Positions 48,798 to 62,507 of a stretch of 64,000 nucleotides of DNA are shown here, piece by piece (position 1 is the stretch's first letter; each line of letters starts with the position of its first letter). The notes beneath the pieces were generated by a model. The model worked only from the letters and a program-made list of their open reading frames with translations. It did no database searches and was not told the DNA's origin. Made by a program: the position numbers and the translations under genes. Location of the stretch: the NCBI GenBank assembly GCA_003054665.1, contig QAYY01000002.1, positions 124,001 through 188,000 of the forward strand, in the 5' to 3' direction. This DNA is from Opitutaceae bacterium EW11. GTDB taxonomy: Bacteria; Verrucomicrobiota; Verrucomicrobiia; Opitutales; Opitutaceae.

Positions 48798-50891
48798 ATG
48801 TCCGCTTCGTCCAGCACGGCCGCGCATGCCCGGTCCGGTCCCGCCTCCCGCGCGGATCGCGCCGAGGATCTTCGTTTCCGCGCCCTTTTCGAACAGGCCC
48901 CCGTGAGCATGCAGCGGTTCACGCCGGACGGCTATTCGATCCAGGTGAACCGCGCGTACGAAGCGCTCTTCCACCTGACGGACGAGCAGCTCGCGGCCGC
49001 CAAGTTCAACCTCCTGCGCGATCCCCAGATCGCCGCGATCGGATTGCTGCCGCTCTTCAAGCGGGCTTTCGCCGGCGAGCCCGTGCTCACCGAGCCCGCG
49101 CCGTTTTCGCCCGGAGTGTCCGTGCCCGGGGGCCGGCAGGAGATCCGCTGGATCCGCGGGCACTTTTTCCCCATCCGGGACGCCGACGGCGCGATCCGGG
49201 AGATCATCGCGATCCACGAGGACGTGACGGACCAGATCAAGGCCGAGCAGGAGATCAAGGAGCTGAATCAGCACCTCGAGGCCAAGATCGCCGAGCGTAC
49301 GCACGCCCTGGAGCAGGAGGTCGAGGAGCGCCGGGTGACCGAGGCGGCGCTGAAGGAAAGCGAGCAGCGCTTCCGCGCGATCATCGAGACCCAGGTGGAG
49401 CTCGTCATGCGCTACACCGCGGACGGAACGGTCACCTACGTGAATCCGGCCCACGCGCGGATGTACGGACTCCAGCCCGGCGAATGCCTGGGGCAGAACT
49501 GGATCGCCGGCCTCAGTCTCGAGATGGCGAATACAGTCCGCCTCCAGATCCGCCGGCTCGAGGTGCAGAATCCCGTCTTCGAGCTGGTCGTGCCGAAGAT
49601 CATCCGGAAGACCGGACGCGCGGTTTGGGAGCATTGGGTCAACCGGGGCATCTTCGACGAGGACGGGCACCTGCAGGAAATCCAGGCCGTCGGGCGCGAC
49701 GTGACGGAACTCGTCGAGACGGAGAAGCGGCTGAAGGAGTCGGAGGTGAAGTTCAGGCGCCTCGTGGAAAACACGCGGGCGGGCGTCGTGCTGCTCGACG
49801 GCTTCACCATCGTCGAGATCAACCCCGCGGGCCAGCAGCTGATCGGAGTCGTCTCGCAGGACGAGGCCGTGGGGCGTTCGCTCCTGGAGTTTTCCGCGGA
49901 ATACCAGTCCGACGGCACGCCGTCTCCGCAGGCGGCGCTCCTGCTCCAGCAGCGTCGCGAGCGCGAGGGCAGCCTTCGTTTCGAATGGATCTGCCGCAAC
50001 ACGCGGGGACTCGAGTTCGCGATCGAGGCGTTCACCTCGAGCGTCGAGATCAAGGGCCGGATCCACGCGCAGGTGCTGATGTACGACATCAGCGAGCGGA
50101 AGCGGGCCGAACGAGAGCTGCGCAACGCGCTCGAACGCGAACGCGAGCTCAGCCAGCTCAAGTCCAATTTCATCAGCCTCGTCTCGCACGAGTACCGGAA
50201 TCCGCTCGGGATCATCCTCTCGTCGACCGAGCTGCTGAAGCGCTACCACGACCGCCTCAGCTCCACGGAACGGATGGAATCGCTCATCGACATCGAGGCG
50301 GCGACCCGGCGCATGGCGTCGATGATCGACAATCTCCTCCTCATGGGGAAGGCCGAGGCGGGCAAGCTGGTGATGTCGCCGAAGCCCGTCGACCTGGTGG
50401 AGTTCTGCCAGTCCGTGCTGAGCGAGACGATCTCCTCGGGCGGCACCCACCGGGAGATCCGGTTCATGCACGAGGGTATCGACTCCGTCGCTACGGCGGA
50501 CGAGCAGACCCTGCGGCTGATCCTCTCGAATCTCCTGACCAACGCCCTGAAGTATTCGCCGCCGGAGCGGTCGCCGCTGCTCTCTCTCTGGCGCGTCGGG
50601 CGCCATGCCGTTTTTGCGGTTCACGACGAAGGCATCGGCATCCCCGAGGCGGACCGCCCGGGTCTCTTCGGCGCTTTCCGCCGGGCGCGGAACGTCGGCC
50701 TGGTCAGCGGCACGGGCCTGGGCCTGTACATCGTGAAGCACTGCGTCGACCTGCAGCAGGGGACGATCAATCTCGAGAGCGCGGAAGGGAAGGGGACTAC
50801 GGTCACGGTCACACTGCCGCTTTTTCCAAGCGCGGCGGAGGACCGACCGCTTTCGGCCAGAACAGAGTCAACTCCAAGGAGCGCACCGTGA
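48798..50891 (+). CDS. Three-PAS sensor histidine kinase
   Basis: This 697-residue soluble kinase has three PAS units, at about 25-150 (FRALFEQAPVSMQRFTPDG), 190-315 (FRAIIETQVELVMRYTADG) and 320-440 (FRRLVENTRAGVVLLDGF), with a coiled coil after the first. HisKA carries His464 in VSHEYRNPLG. HATPase follows (NLLTNALKYS, HDEGIGIP, GTGLGLYIVK). No membrane helix is present. Its stop overlaps the regulator's GTG by 4 bp. The kinase core and partner regulator closely resemble those at 27561-29802, so the two modules probably arose by duplication, followed by gain or loss of PAS domains. Confidence 0.93.
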   Translation: MSASSSTAAHARSGPASRADRAEDLRFRALFEQAPVSMQRFTPDGYSIQVNRAYEALFHLTDEQLAAAKFNLLRDPQIAAIGLLPLFKRAFAGEPVLTEPAPFSPGVSVPGGRQEIRWIRGHFFPIRDADGAIREIIAIHEDVTDQIKAEQEIKELNQHLEAKIAERTHALEQEVEERRVTEAALKESEQRFRAIIETQVELVMRYTADGTVTYVNPAHARMYGLQPGECLGQNWIAGLSLEMANTVRLQIRRLEVQNPVFELVVPKIIRKTGRAVWEHWVNRGIFDEDGHLQEIQAVGRDVTELVETEKRLKESEVKFRRLVENTRAGVVLLDGFTIVEINPAGQQLIGVVSQDEAVGRSLLEFSAEYQSDGTPSPQAALLLQQRREREGSLRFEWICRNTRGLEFAIEAFTSSVEIKGRIHAQVLMYDISERKRAERELRNALERERELSQLKSNFISLVSHEYRNPLGIILSSTELLKRYHDRLSSTERMESLIDIEAATRRMASMIDNLLLMGKAEAGKLVMSPKPVDLVEFCQSVLSETISSGGTHREIRFMHEGIDSVATADEQTLRLILSNLLTNALKYSPPERSPLLSLWRVGRHAVFAVHDEGIGIPEADRPGLFGAFRRARNVGLVSGTGLGLYIVKHCVDLQQGTINLESAEGKGTTVTVTLPLFPSAAEDRPLSARTESTPRSAP

Positions 50892-51535
50892 AAAAGATCC
50901 TGATCGTCGACGATGAGCCGGTTATGCGGCGGAATCTCGGAAAAATCCTTCGGCTGGAAAACTTCGAAGTCCTGGAGGCGAGCGACGGGCGGTCGGCCGT
51001 CGAGCTGGCGCGGCAGCAGCTGCCCGACCTCGTGCTCTGCGACGTCTCGATGCCCGAGATGGACGGGCATGCCGTGCTCTCGGCCCTCCGGCGCGAAGCG
51101 CACACGGCGAGGATTCCGTTCATCTTTCTCACCGCCCGCGGCGAGCGGAGCGACGTCCGCACGGGCATGACGCTCGGCGCAGACGACTACCTCATCAAGC
51201 CGGTCGGCGTCTCGGATCTGCTCGAGGCGATTGCCGCCCGATTCAGCCGGCTCTCGGAGCACAAGGGCAGCTCCCTGGTGAAGGTGGAGCCCAAGCCGGA
51301 GATGCTGCAGTCGCTCGGTCTCACCCCCCGCGAGGCCGAGGTCCTGTTCTGGGTCTGCCAGGGAAAGAGCAACCCCGAGATCTGCACCATTCTCGACATG
51401 AAACTCTTCACCGTGAAGAAGCACCTCGAGAATCTCTTCCAGAAGCTCGGGGTGGAAAACCGCACCGCGGCCTGCGCGCTCGCCCTGGAGAAACTCGGCG
51501 CCAATTCCGCGCGGGCTTTGGCGGGCGGACGCTGA
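50888..51535 (+). CDS. LuxR/NarL-type response regulator
   Basis: This 215-residue regulator starts at a GTG (MKKILIVDDEPVMRRNL) with AAGGAG 6 bases upstream. The receiver has Asp52 in LCDVSMPEMDG and Lys in YLIKPVG. The LuxR-type helix-turn-helix has LTPREAEVLFWVCQGK and MKLFTVKKHLENLFQKLGVENRTAAC. It is the partner of the kinase at 48798 through a GTGA overlap and a paralogue of the regulator at 29176. Because the recognition helices are so similar (TVKKHLENLF against TIKKHLEKIY), the two could bind related sites. Its targets are unknown. Confidence 0.94.
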   Translation: MKKILIVDDEPVMRRNLGKILRLENFEVLEASDGRSAVELARQQLPDLVLCDVSMPEMDGHAVLSALRREAHTARIPFIFLTARGERSDVRTGMTLGADDYLIKPVGVSDLLEAIAARFSRLSEHKGSSLVKVEPKPEMLQSLGLTPREAEVLFWVCQGKSNPEICTILDMKLFTVKKHLENLFQKLGVENRTAACALALEKLGANSARALAGGR

Positions 51536-51623
51536 GCCGGCGTCGACTGCGCAGCCCGGCGCGGGACGTCGCCGGAGCAACTGCCGGCTGGCCAAGAAGC
51601 CGCGGCCCGGCCACGGTTTTCCC

Positions 51624-54464
51624 ATGTCCAGCTCGCGTTTCGCGGCGCTTCTAGCCGCGATCCTGTTTTCCGCTTCGTTTTTGGTGGGGGCGTCTCCTTG
51701 GCCCGATCTGCCCTCGGATCTCACCTGGGATCCGGTCTGGGTGCGCGGCACGCTTCCGAACGGCTTTCGGTATGCCGCGCGCCGGAATCAGGAGCCGAAG
51801 GGCCGGGTATCGCTCCGCCTCCTCATCGCGGTGGGCTCGGTCTACGAGGACGACAACGAGCGCGGCGTGGCCCATTTCATCGAGCACCTCGCGTTCCGGG
51901 GCACGCAGGCGTTTCCCAACAACACGCTCACGGCGACGCTCCAGCGCCACGGCATCGGCCTCGGTCCGGACAACACGGCCTTCACCGGGTACGAACACAC
52001 GATCTACCACCTCGAGCTGCCCGATGCGGAGGACGCGACGCTCCGGCTCGGGCTGCAGGTGTTTCGTGAATACGCGAGCGCCATCTCGTTCGACTCCGCG
52101 GGCATCGAGGCCGAGCGCGGCGTGGTGCTGGCGGAAAAGGCCACGCGCAATGTCGCCGCGCAGCGGCAGGCGGAGGACAACCTCGCTTTCCTGTGGCCCG
52201 ACTCCCGGTACGCGCGTCGCGCGGTGATCGGCACCGAGGCCGTGATCCAGCGCGTCACGGGCCCGGAGCTCGTCCGATTCTACGACGCCTGGTACCGCCC
52301 GGAGCGCATGGCCCTGATCGCCGTCGGCGACGTGGATCCCGCCCGGATCGCGAAGCTCGCGGCCGAGATGTTCGGCCCGCTGGCCCCGCGCGCCGAGGCC
52401 CGCCCCGAGCCCCCGGACATCGTTCCCTCCGAGGCCAGCCGGCCCGACGTCTGGGTCTTTCGCGACGCCGGCATCTCCGGCGTGCAGTTCGCCTTCGAGC
52501 ACCCTCTCTTGCGTCCCAGGACTTCGAATACGAAAGCGGACCGGAAGGAGTTCCTCAACCGGGCCCTCGCCCTCGACATGCTCCAGCGCCGGCTGTACCG
52601 CGTGTCTTCGGATTCCGGGTACAACTTGATCGCTCCGTCGGTTTCGGTGGCCCGTTTTGTCCGCGATTGGGAGACGGGCGTCTTTACCGCCAACGGCCAG
52701 GTGGACAACTGGGCGAACCTCGCGTCGGTGGCCGAACAGGAGCACCGGCGCGCGTACCTGCACGGGTTCGCTCCGGAGGAGCTCGAGCGTTCGAGGGCCG
52801 CGTTCCGCGAGCGGTACGAGACCTATATCCGGACGGCGCCCTCGCGGCGTTCGGAAGCGCTCGCTGCGGAAATGGCCGGGGCGCTGCAGAGCGGGGACGT
52901 GATCGTCTCGCCCGAGGCCTTGCGCGACGACGCGGCCGAACCGCTCGCGCAGGCCACGGTGAAGGATTGCGCGCGCGCTTTCCGCCGGGTCTGGGAGCGA
53001 GGGCCTCTGCACGTGCTGGTCGCGGCGAATCCCGTGTTTCGCGTGACGGCGGAGCAGATCGCGGACGTCCTGAACAGCAGCCGCCTCGTCCAGGTGGACG
53101 GCGCGGGCAACAAGGGGCCGACCGAGTTCGCCTACACCGATTTCGGGGCGCCCGGACGTCTGGTCCGGGAGAAAAAGGAGGAGGACCTCGACGTGCGGCT
53201 GGCGGAGTTTGCGAATGGCGTTCGCCTCAATTTCAAACCGACCGCCTTCGAGGCGGATCTGGTGGACGTGTACGTCCGCGTCGGAATGGGACGGCTTTCG
53301 CAGCCGCGTTTCCAGCCGGGCATCGACCTGCTCGCCTACTACGGCTTTCTCCCGGGCGGACTCGGGAAACATCGCCAGTCCGAAATCGCGGACCTCTTCG
53401 CGTCCAAGACCGTGTCGCTGCAGTTTGTCGCCTACCCGGACGCCTTCGCCTTCGTGCTGCGGACCACGCGAAAGGATTTCCTCAGCGGCATGCAGCTGCT
53501 CACCGCGCATCTGACCGACCCGGGCTTCCGGACGGAGGCGATGCGCGACGCGAGCGCGAACTACAACACGGCGGTGACGGGCGCGATCAACACCCCCGGC
53601 GGCGCGCTCGGTTTTTCCGCGCCGCGCGTCCTCTTCGGCAACGACGACCGCTTCGGCTTCGCGCTTCCCGGCGAGTTCATGCGCCGGAACATGGACGAAC
53701 TGCGGGCCTGGCTCGAACCCCAGCTGAAAAACGGCCCGATCGAGTTGAGCGTCGTCGGAGACGTCTCGTGGGAGGAGGCGAGCGCAGTCGTGGGAAAGAC
53801 GCTGGGCGCACTGCCGAAGCGTCAACCGCGCTCCGCGGCCGGCTTGCCGCCGCTGCCGCGCTTTGCGCCGGCTCCGGGCGGCCCGATCCGGATGCCCATC
53901 GGCGCGAACTTCAAACAGGTGACGATCTCCTGGTATTGGCCCGTCCCCGACAAAATCAACGTGCACCAGGAACGCCGCTGGATGCTGCTCGCGGCGTGCT
54001 TCCAGGAGCGCCTGTGGCAGCGCCTCCGTGAGGAATTGGGCGCGACCTACGGCCCGCAGGTGGGTTTCACCCTGCATCCCGGCATGGACGGCCTGAACTA
54101 CCTCGCGCTCTCCGTGGACGTCGACACCAGCCGGGCGGCCGACGCGGCTGCGATCATCCGCAAGGAGGTCGACGCGATTGGCCGGAAGGGTTTTCCCGAC
54201 GACGAGTTCAACCGGGTCAAACTGCCCTTCCTGCGGGGCCGTGAGGACATGTTGCGCACGAACTCGTATTGGGGCGGCACCGTGTTGGGCGACGCGCAGC
54301 AGAATCCCGAGCGGCTGGTCGCCGCGCGGGACCGCCAGACCGACACGCCGTCGATCGCTTCGTCGGAGATTCGGAAGCTCTTCCGCCGGTACGTCACCCG
54401 CAAAGCCGGTTTTCTGTTTCTCGCCGAGCCCGGCGGCACCGTGCTGGTTTGGGACGGGAAATAG
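51624..54464 (+). CDS. M16 family zinc metallopeptidase, exported
   Basis: The 946-residue protein has a signal peptide (MSSSRFAALLAAILFSASFLVGA) and two tandem M16 halves. The first half carries the inverted zinc motif HFIEH (His84, Glu87, His88) and the downstream Glu in AERGVVLAEK, so it is catalytic. The second half (about 500-946) lacks the motif and acts as the closing half of the clam-shell in this family. Typical strands LPNGFRYAARRNQEPKGRVSLRL and FYDAWYRPERMALIAVGDVD are present. It probably degrades peptides in the periplasm. It stands alone between the regulator and purL. Confidence 0.93.
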   Translation: MSSSRFAALLAAILFSASFLVGASPWPDLPSDLTWDPVWVRGTLPNGFRYAARRNQEPKGRVSLRLLIAVGSVYEDDNERGVAHFIEHLAFRGTQAFPNNTLTATLQRHGIGLGPDNTAFTGYEHTIYHLELPDAEDATLRLGLQVFREYASAISFDSAGIEAERGVVLAEKATRNVAAQRQAEDNLAFLWPDSRYARRAVIGTEAVIQRVTGPELVRFYDAWYRPERMALIAVGDVDPARIAKLAAEMFGPLAPRAEARPEPPDIVPSEASRPDVWVFRDAGISGVQFAFEHPLLRPRTSNTKADRKEFLNRALALDMLQRRLYRVSSDSGYNLIAPSVSVARFVRDWETGVFTANGQVDNWANLASVAEQEHRRAYLHGFAPEELERSRAAFRERYETYIRTAPSRRSEALAAEMAGALQSGDVIVSPEALRDDAAEPLAQATVKDCARAFRRVWERGPLHVLVAANPVFRVTAEQIADVLNSSRLVQVDGAGNKGPTEFAYTDFGAPGRLVREKKEEDLDVRLAEFANGVRLNFKPTAFEADLVDVYVRVGMGRLSQPRFQPGIDLLAYYGFLPGGLGKHRQSEIADLFASKTVSLQFVAYPDAFAFVLRTTRKDFLSGMQLLTAHLTDPGFRTEAMRDASANYNTAVTGAINTPGGALGFSAPRVLFGNDDRFGFALPGEFMRRNMDELRAWLEPQLKNGPIELSVVGDVSWEEASAVVGKTLGALPKRQPRSAAGLPPLPRFAPAPGGPIRMPIGANFKQVTISWYWPVPDKINVHQERRWMLLAACFQERLWQRLREELGATYGPQVGFTLHPGMDGLNYLALSVDVDTSRAADAAAIIRKEVDAIGRKGFPDDEFNRVKLPFLRGREDMLRTNSYWGGTVLGDAQQNPERLVAARDRQTDTPSIASSEIRKLFRRYVTRKAGFLFLAEPGGTVLVWDGK

Positions 54465-54661
54465 CGCGGGCCGTTTCCGGTTTGCGGCCCGACGGCGAGG
54501 TTGTCGGCGGTCGGGCAGCCGCGTTCCCGCTCTTCCGATGATCCGCGGACCGCTGCCGCTGGACTGGGCGCGCCATTCCGGCGCTGCTCCGGCCGGGGGT
54601 GCTTTTTCAATGGCGTTGGCCCCTCGTTCTCGTTGATGCTTTGGGCGACCATTTCCCACCC

Positions 54662-58570
<3,909 letters not shown>

Positions 58571-58627
58571 GCGGGCGTTCGCCGTCGGCCGAGGCCTGGC
58601 GCTCGGCTCGGAAGGCGGACCTCGCCG

Positions 58628-58649
58628 TTCGCCGAGCACCCTCGGCGAA
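58628..58649. terminator. Perfect 9-bp hairpin downstream of purL
   Basis: TTCGCCGAG (58628-58636) and CTCGGCGAA (58641-58649) flank the loop CACC. It lies 57 bp after the purL stop and about 160 bp before the SDR gene. No T-tract follows, so it may be a weak terminator, an RNA-stability hairpin or a short palindrome. Confidence 0.4.
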
Positions 58650-58807
58650 GTGGCTGCGGTTGGGAATCTCACCGGCCCCGGCATCTCATCGGCCAGTGAG
58701 CGGGCGGCGCTCTCGCTCAGGCCCGATGCTCACCGGGTAGAGTCGAGCGGCCGCGCAAATCGCCCCGGCCGGTTGCGGCCTCGGCATTCCTGCCAACCGT
58801 ACCGCGC

Positions 58808-59602
58808 ATGAATATCGATCTGACGGGGAAAACGGCGCTGGTGAGCGGCTCGACGGCGGGCATCGGCCTGGCGATCGCGGCGGAGCTGGCCCAGCGCGGC
58901 GCAAGCGTGGTGATCAACGGCCGCACGGCCGAACGCGTGGCGGCGGCGGAGCAGGCGATCTTGAACGCCGTGCCGCAGGCCAAGCTGCGCGGAATCGCCG
59001 CCGATCTCGGGACGGCGGAGGGCTGCGCGGCGCTCGTGAACATGGTACCCGACGTCGATGTGCTGGTGAACAATCTCGGCATCTTCGAACCGAAGCCGTT
59101 CGAGCAGATTCCCGACGCCGACTGGTTTCGGTTTTTCGAGGTGAACGTCATGTCGGGCGTCCGTCTGAGCCGCGCCTACATGGGCCGGATGCGCGAGCAG
59201 AAATGGGGGCGCGTGATTTTCATCTCCAGCGAGAGCGCGGTGCAGATTCCGGTCGAGATGATCCACTACGGCATGACGAAGACGGCGCAGGCCGCGGTCG
59301 CCCGAGGGTTGGCCGAGACGACGGTTAATACAGCGGTGACGGTGAATTCGATCCTCGTCGGCCCCACGGCGTCGGAAGGCGTTCAGGATTTCGTCGGTTC
59401 GCTGGCCCGCGCCGGAGGGAAAACGCCTGAGGAGACCGAACTCGAGTTTTTCAAAACCGCGCGACCCTCGTCGCTGCTGCAGCGGTTCATCCTGCCCTCG
59501 GAGGTCGCCGCGATGGTGGCCTTTGTCTGCAGTCCGGCCGCGAGCGCCGTCAACGGAGCCGCCCTCCGCGTCGATGGCGGCGTGGTGCGCGCGGTGTTTT
59601 GA
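58808..59602 (+). CDS. SDR family oxidoreductase
   Basis: This 264-residue cytoplasmic enzyme has a classical short-chain dehydrogenase fold: the cofactor loop GSTAGIGLAIA (about 14-24), NNLGIFEPKPFE, ISSESAV with the Ser region at 140-141, and the catalytic Tyr154/Lys158 in YGMTK. The Arg in INGRTAERV after the second strand suggests NADP preference. The C-terminal INGAALRVDGG type end (here VNGAALRVDGG) is typical. The substrate cannot be read from the sequence. The gene stands alone and is convergent with the radical SAM gene. Confidence 0.93.
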   Translation: MNIDLTGKTALVSGSTAGIGLAIAAELAQRGASVVINGRTAERVAAAEQAILNAVPQAKLRGIAADLGTAEGCAALVNMVPDVDVLVNNLGIFEPKPFEQIPDADWFRFFEVNVMSGVRLSRAYMGRMREQKWGRVIFISSESAVQIPVEMIHYGMTKTAQAAVARGLAETTVNTAVTVNSILVGPTASEGVQDFVGSLARAGGKTPEETELEFFKTARPSSLLQRFILPSEVAAMVAFVCSPAASAVNGAALRVDGGVVRAVF

Positions 59603-59629
59603 TTTCGGCGCGCGAATAGCGAATCTCAC

Positions 59630-59782
59630 AGGCATACTGCATTTCGCCAATCGACGCTTGCGGGTGGGTCGGCGCGTCCCCGCGACGACAGTTTCGTGCT
59701 GCTTGCGTGGAGCATGGGCTTCACGCTCCACGTAGGCTCGCGTTGTTTTTCGCGCCGCAGGGACTCGCGCCACCCGCAAGCG
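59630..59782 (+). repeat. Dispersed intergenic repeat, copy 4, with long inverted arms
   Basis: The core at 59652-59689 (CGACGCTTGCGGGTGGGTCG then GCGCGTCCCCGCGACGAC) has an inverted partner at 59756-59782 (CGCAGGGACTCGCGCC then ACCCGCAAGCG). Between them, CGTGGAGC (59706-59713) and GCTCCACG (59725-59732) form an inner hairpin. It is the most complete copy, about 150 bp, between the convergent SDR and radical SAM genes. Confidence 0.85.
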
Positions 59783-59881
59783 AACACACGAGGAGCCTGG
59801 CTTCTAGCGGCTTTGGTCTCCGCAACAGCGCCTGACGTGGAGGCGCACCTCCCGGTACGCAATCCACTCTTCGGACAGCCT

Positions 59882-61429
59882 CTAGTCTCCTCCGCCGGTT
59901 CCTAGATGACGGGCCTGCCTGGAGGTTGTGCGGACCGGCGTGAGCGAAGAGCGAGGCGCGGCGTGTTCCGTGGCGGGAAGATGCGGGCGGAGAAACGGCG
60001 GCATTTCGCCGCGGCGCCCGCGCTGGAAGTCGTGCCAGAGCGCCTCGGCGACGCGCGCCCGCGGCAACCTGCGTTCCTCCGTCAGGTAGGCGAAGACCTG
60101 CTCCATGATCGTGACCAGGGCGAGCCCGTGAGTCCGTCCGTCCTTCTGCCAGAGCCAGTCGCTCAGGCGCATGAACTCCGCGAAGGGTGAGGCGGCGTCG
60201 GACCAGATCAGCGGCGTCGTTTCGACGAAGTTGCCGCTGTTCCCGATGGTGTCCCAGTACGCCGCAAACCGCCGCAGCCGCTGCATCGTCGCGAAGTCGA
60301 TCAGCCGATTCTGGAGAATCTCGTAGGTGGGCAGCGGCGAATAGACCATGCCCCAGCTCTCGTCGTGGCGGGCGATGGGCGTGCCGCGCAGACGTTTCAG
60401 GATGCCGACTTGGATTTCCTGCGGGTTCAGCCCTACCAGGCGATCGAAGCCGGCGGCGAAGCTCTCCAGCGTCTCGCCGGGAAGGCCTGCAATCAGGTCG
60501 GCATGGAGGTGGGCGCCGGTGTGGGCGCGCAGGTAGCGGAAGTTGTCCTCCAGTTTCGCGTAGTCCTGGCGCCGGCGTATGTTGTCGGCGACGTCGGCAT
60601 TGAAAGTCTGAATACCGATCTCCAGCTGCACCGAACCGGCGGGAAACTTCGCCAGCAGTTCGCGAAGGGCGGGCGGCAGCCGGTCCGGCACGAGTTCGAA
60701 ATGCAGGAAGAGGCCCGGACGCAGACGCTCGAGGAAAAACTCGAGGATCCGCCGGCTGACGTTGAGGTTCAGGTTGAAGGTGCGGTCGACGAACTTGAAG
60801 TGCAGCACGCCCCGATCGAGGAGCCGCTGGAGCGCGGCGACGAAGGGCTCGAGCGGAAACGCGCGCACCGGCACGTCGAGCGACGACAGGCAGAACTCGC
60901 ACGTGAAAGGGCAGCCGCGCGAGGCCTCCACGTAGATCAGCCGGTGCGCGATGTCTTCCTCGGTGTATTCGTCGTACGGCAGCGCGACGTTCGCCATCTC
61001 GGGGAGCGGCGCCGGGATGATTTTCTCAGCCGGACGATTGCCTCCGAGGATACCGCGGCAGACTTCGGCGAATTTCAGATCGGCTTCGCCGGTGACGACG
61101 TGATCGGCGTGGCGGACGATGTCCTGGAGGGCCGTTTCGTGGCTCACCTCGGGCCCGCCGAGGATGACGATCAAATCCGGGCGCAGCCGTTTGAGCAGGA
61201 CGACCACCTCGGTCGTCGGCGCCACGTTCCAGATGTACACGCCGAGTCCCACAATCCGCGGGTTCCGGGCGAGGATGGTTTCCACGATCTCCAGAGGGCG
61301 CTGGGTGATGGTGAACTCGAGCAACGACGCCTGCGGCCGCAGTTCGCCGAGGTTGGCGAGGAGGTAGCGCAACCCGAACGAAGCGTGAATGTACTTCGCG
61401 TTGAGCGTGGCGAGGACGATGGCCGGCAT
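59882..61429 (-). CDS. B12-binding radical SAM protein (DUF4080 type)
   Basis: The 515-residue protein has an N-terminal cobalamin-binding Rossmann domain (about 1-140, with [10 protein letters not shown] and [13 protein letters not shown]). The radical SAM core has the cluster motif Cys173, Cys177, Cys180 in [10 protein letters not shown]. Conserved SAM-barrel blocks follow ([34 protein letters not shown]), and a DUF4080-like C-terminal part has [19 protein letters not shown]. Members use a 5'-deoxyadenosyl radical, often for methylation or tRNA/lipid modification. The reaction here is unknown. TAGAGG upstream of the ATG is a weak ribosome site. Confidence 0.92.
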   Translation of the reverse strand: MPAIVLATLNAKYIHASFGLRYLLANLGELRPQASLLEFTITQRPLEIVETILARNPRIVGLGVYIWNVAPTTEVVVLLKRLRPDLIVILGGPEVSHETALQDIVRHADHVVTGEADLKFAEVCRGILGGNRPAEKIIPAPLPEMANVALPYDEYTEEDIAHRLIYVEASRGCPFTCEFCLSSLDVPVRAFPLEPFVAALQRLLDRGVLHFKFVDRTFNLNLNVSRRILEFFLERLRPGLFLHFELVPDRLPPALRELLAKFPAGSVQLEIGIQTFNADVADNIRRRQDYAKLEDNFRYLRAHTGAHLHADLIAGLPGETLESFAAGFDRLVGLNPQEIQVGILKRLRGTPIARHDESWGMVYSPLPTYEILQNRLIDFATMQRLRRFAAYWDTIGNSGNFVETTPLIWSDAASPFAEFMRLSDWLWQKDGRTHGLALVTIMEQVFAYLTEERRLPRARVAEALWHDFQRGRRGEMPPFLRPHLPATEHAAPRSSLTPVRTTSRQARHLGTGGGD

Positions 61430-61513
61430 CGTCGACAGCCTCTACGGTCCGCGGTCGCTGTCCAGCATCGCCCTCAGCCGCCGGCCGGAAGCGTGGCAGC
61501 GGATTCGGGGAAG

Positions 61514-61550
61514 CACGCTGGCGGATGGAGCGGCGCGTCCCCGCGACGCC
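61514..61550 (+). repeat. Dispersed intergenic repeat, degenerate copy 5
   Basis: CACGCTGGCGGATGGAGCGG then CGCGTCCCCGCGACGCC aligns to the repeat core with several substitutions. It lies between the radical SAM and LysR genes, both on the minus strand. No inverted partner was found nearby. Confidence 0.5.
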
Positions 61551-61625
61551 ATGGATGCGTCGCCCGTGCCTGATCCGCGCGATCGCGAGATTTCGGCGCC
61601 GTCGGCAGGGCCCGGAAGATCGCGC

Positions 61626-62507
61626 TTACCGTTTGCTCCACTCGCCGCGGACGTAGGAGCGGACCTCCTCGAGCAACGCCTTCACCAGCGGCGCTTCTTC
61701 GTCGGACCAGACGGCGTAGATCTCGAGCGGAGGAAAATCGTTCAGGGGCAGCACGCGCACCGAGCGTTCCCGTTCGAGGGCGGGGGAGAAGCCGGCCACC
61801 CCGACGCCGTACCCATTGGCCACATACCGGGTGAGCAGCGCGACCGAACTCGCCTCGATCGAAACGGGCCACTCGATTCGCCGGCGCTTCAGTTCCTCGT
61901 GAAAAAGCCAGCAGACGCGCTCGGCGGGCGGCAGGCAGATCAACGGCTCGGAGCCGGCGCCGTCGGCCCACAGCATCTCGGGCGTGCGGGCCTTCGAGGC
62001 TTTTGGGACGATCAGGGCAAGGGGGACGCTGACGAGGAGCTCCCGCTTCAGGCGCCCGGCGACGCGACGATCGAGCGGCGAGAGGGCGATGTCGATTTCG
62101 CCCGCGGCGAAAAGCGGATCGATTTCCGTCGCGCCCATCGCACGAAGCCCGAGCCGGAACGGAGGCTGATGGGCTTTGAGGCGCTGCAGAATCGGCGGCA
62201 GATAGTCGGAAAGCACGGCCTCGGCGGCGCCGATGCGAAGGCGCGGGGTGGACTTTTTCCCGATCCTCGCGGCGAGTCCGTCGAGACTGTCGAAGAACGG
62301 CCGGATGGCGGAGAACAGCTCCTCGCCCGCGGGGGTGAGCCGAAACGGAGTGCGTTCGAAAAGCCGCGTGCCGAGTTCTTCCTCGAGGGCGAGGATCTGG
62401 CTGCTGACCGCGGGTTGCTGAATGCCGTACGGCATGTGGCGCACGGCGCGGCTGATGCCGCCATGAGTCGCCACGTAATAGTACAGTTCCAGGTGGTGGA
62501 TATTCAT
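61626..62507 (-). CDS. LysR family transcriptional regulator
   Basis: This 293-residue regulator has an N-terminal winged helix-turn-helix (MNIHHLELYYYVATHGGISRA, then QQPAVSSQILALEEELGTRLF). A LysR substrate domain follows, including LRIGAAEAVLSDYLPPIL and VANGYGVGVAGF. The helix-turn-helix has an insertion-like MPYGI between the two halves. The ATG at 62507 starts at the HTH; an upstream open frame to 62633 adds unrelated sequence. LysR proteins usually control a divergent gene. Here the divergent gene is the small membrane protein at 62686 and lplT beyond it, so those are the first candidate targets. The effector is unknown. Confidence 0.92.
   Translation of the reverse strand: MNIHHLELYYYVATHGGISRAVRHMPYGIQQPAVSSQILALEEELGTRLFERTPFRLTPAGEELFSAIRPFFDSLDGLAARIGKKSTPRLRIGAAEAVLSDYLPPILQRLKAHQPPFRLGLRAMGATEIDPLFAAGEIDIALSPLDRRVAGRLKRELLVSVPLALIVPKASKARTPEMLWADGAGSEPLICLPPAERVCWLFHEELKRRRIEWPVSIEASSVALLTRYVANGYGVGVAGFSPALERERSVRVLPLNDFPPLEIYAVWSDEEAPLVKALLEEVRSYVRGEWSKR

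Noticed and set aside
51651-54659. A 1002-codon minus-strand frame over the M16 peptidase
   Set aside because: The HFIEH zinc motif and signal peptide are on the plus strand. The minus product has no domain.
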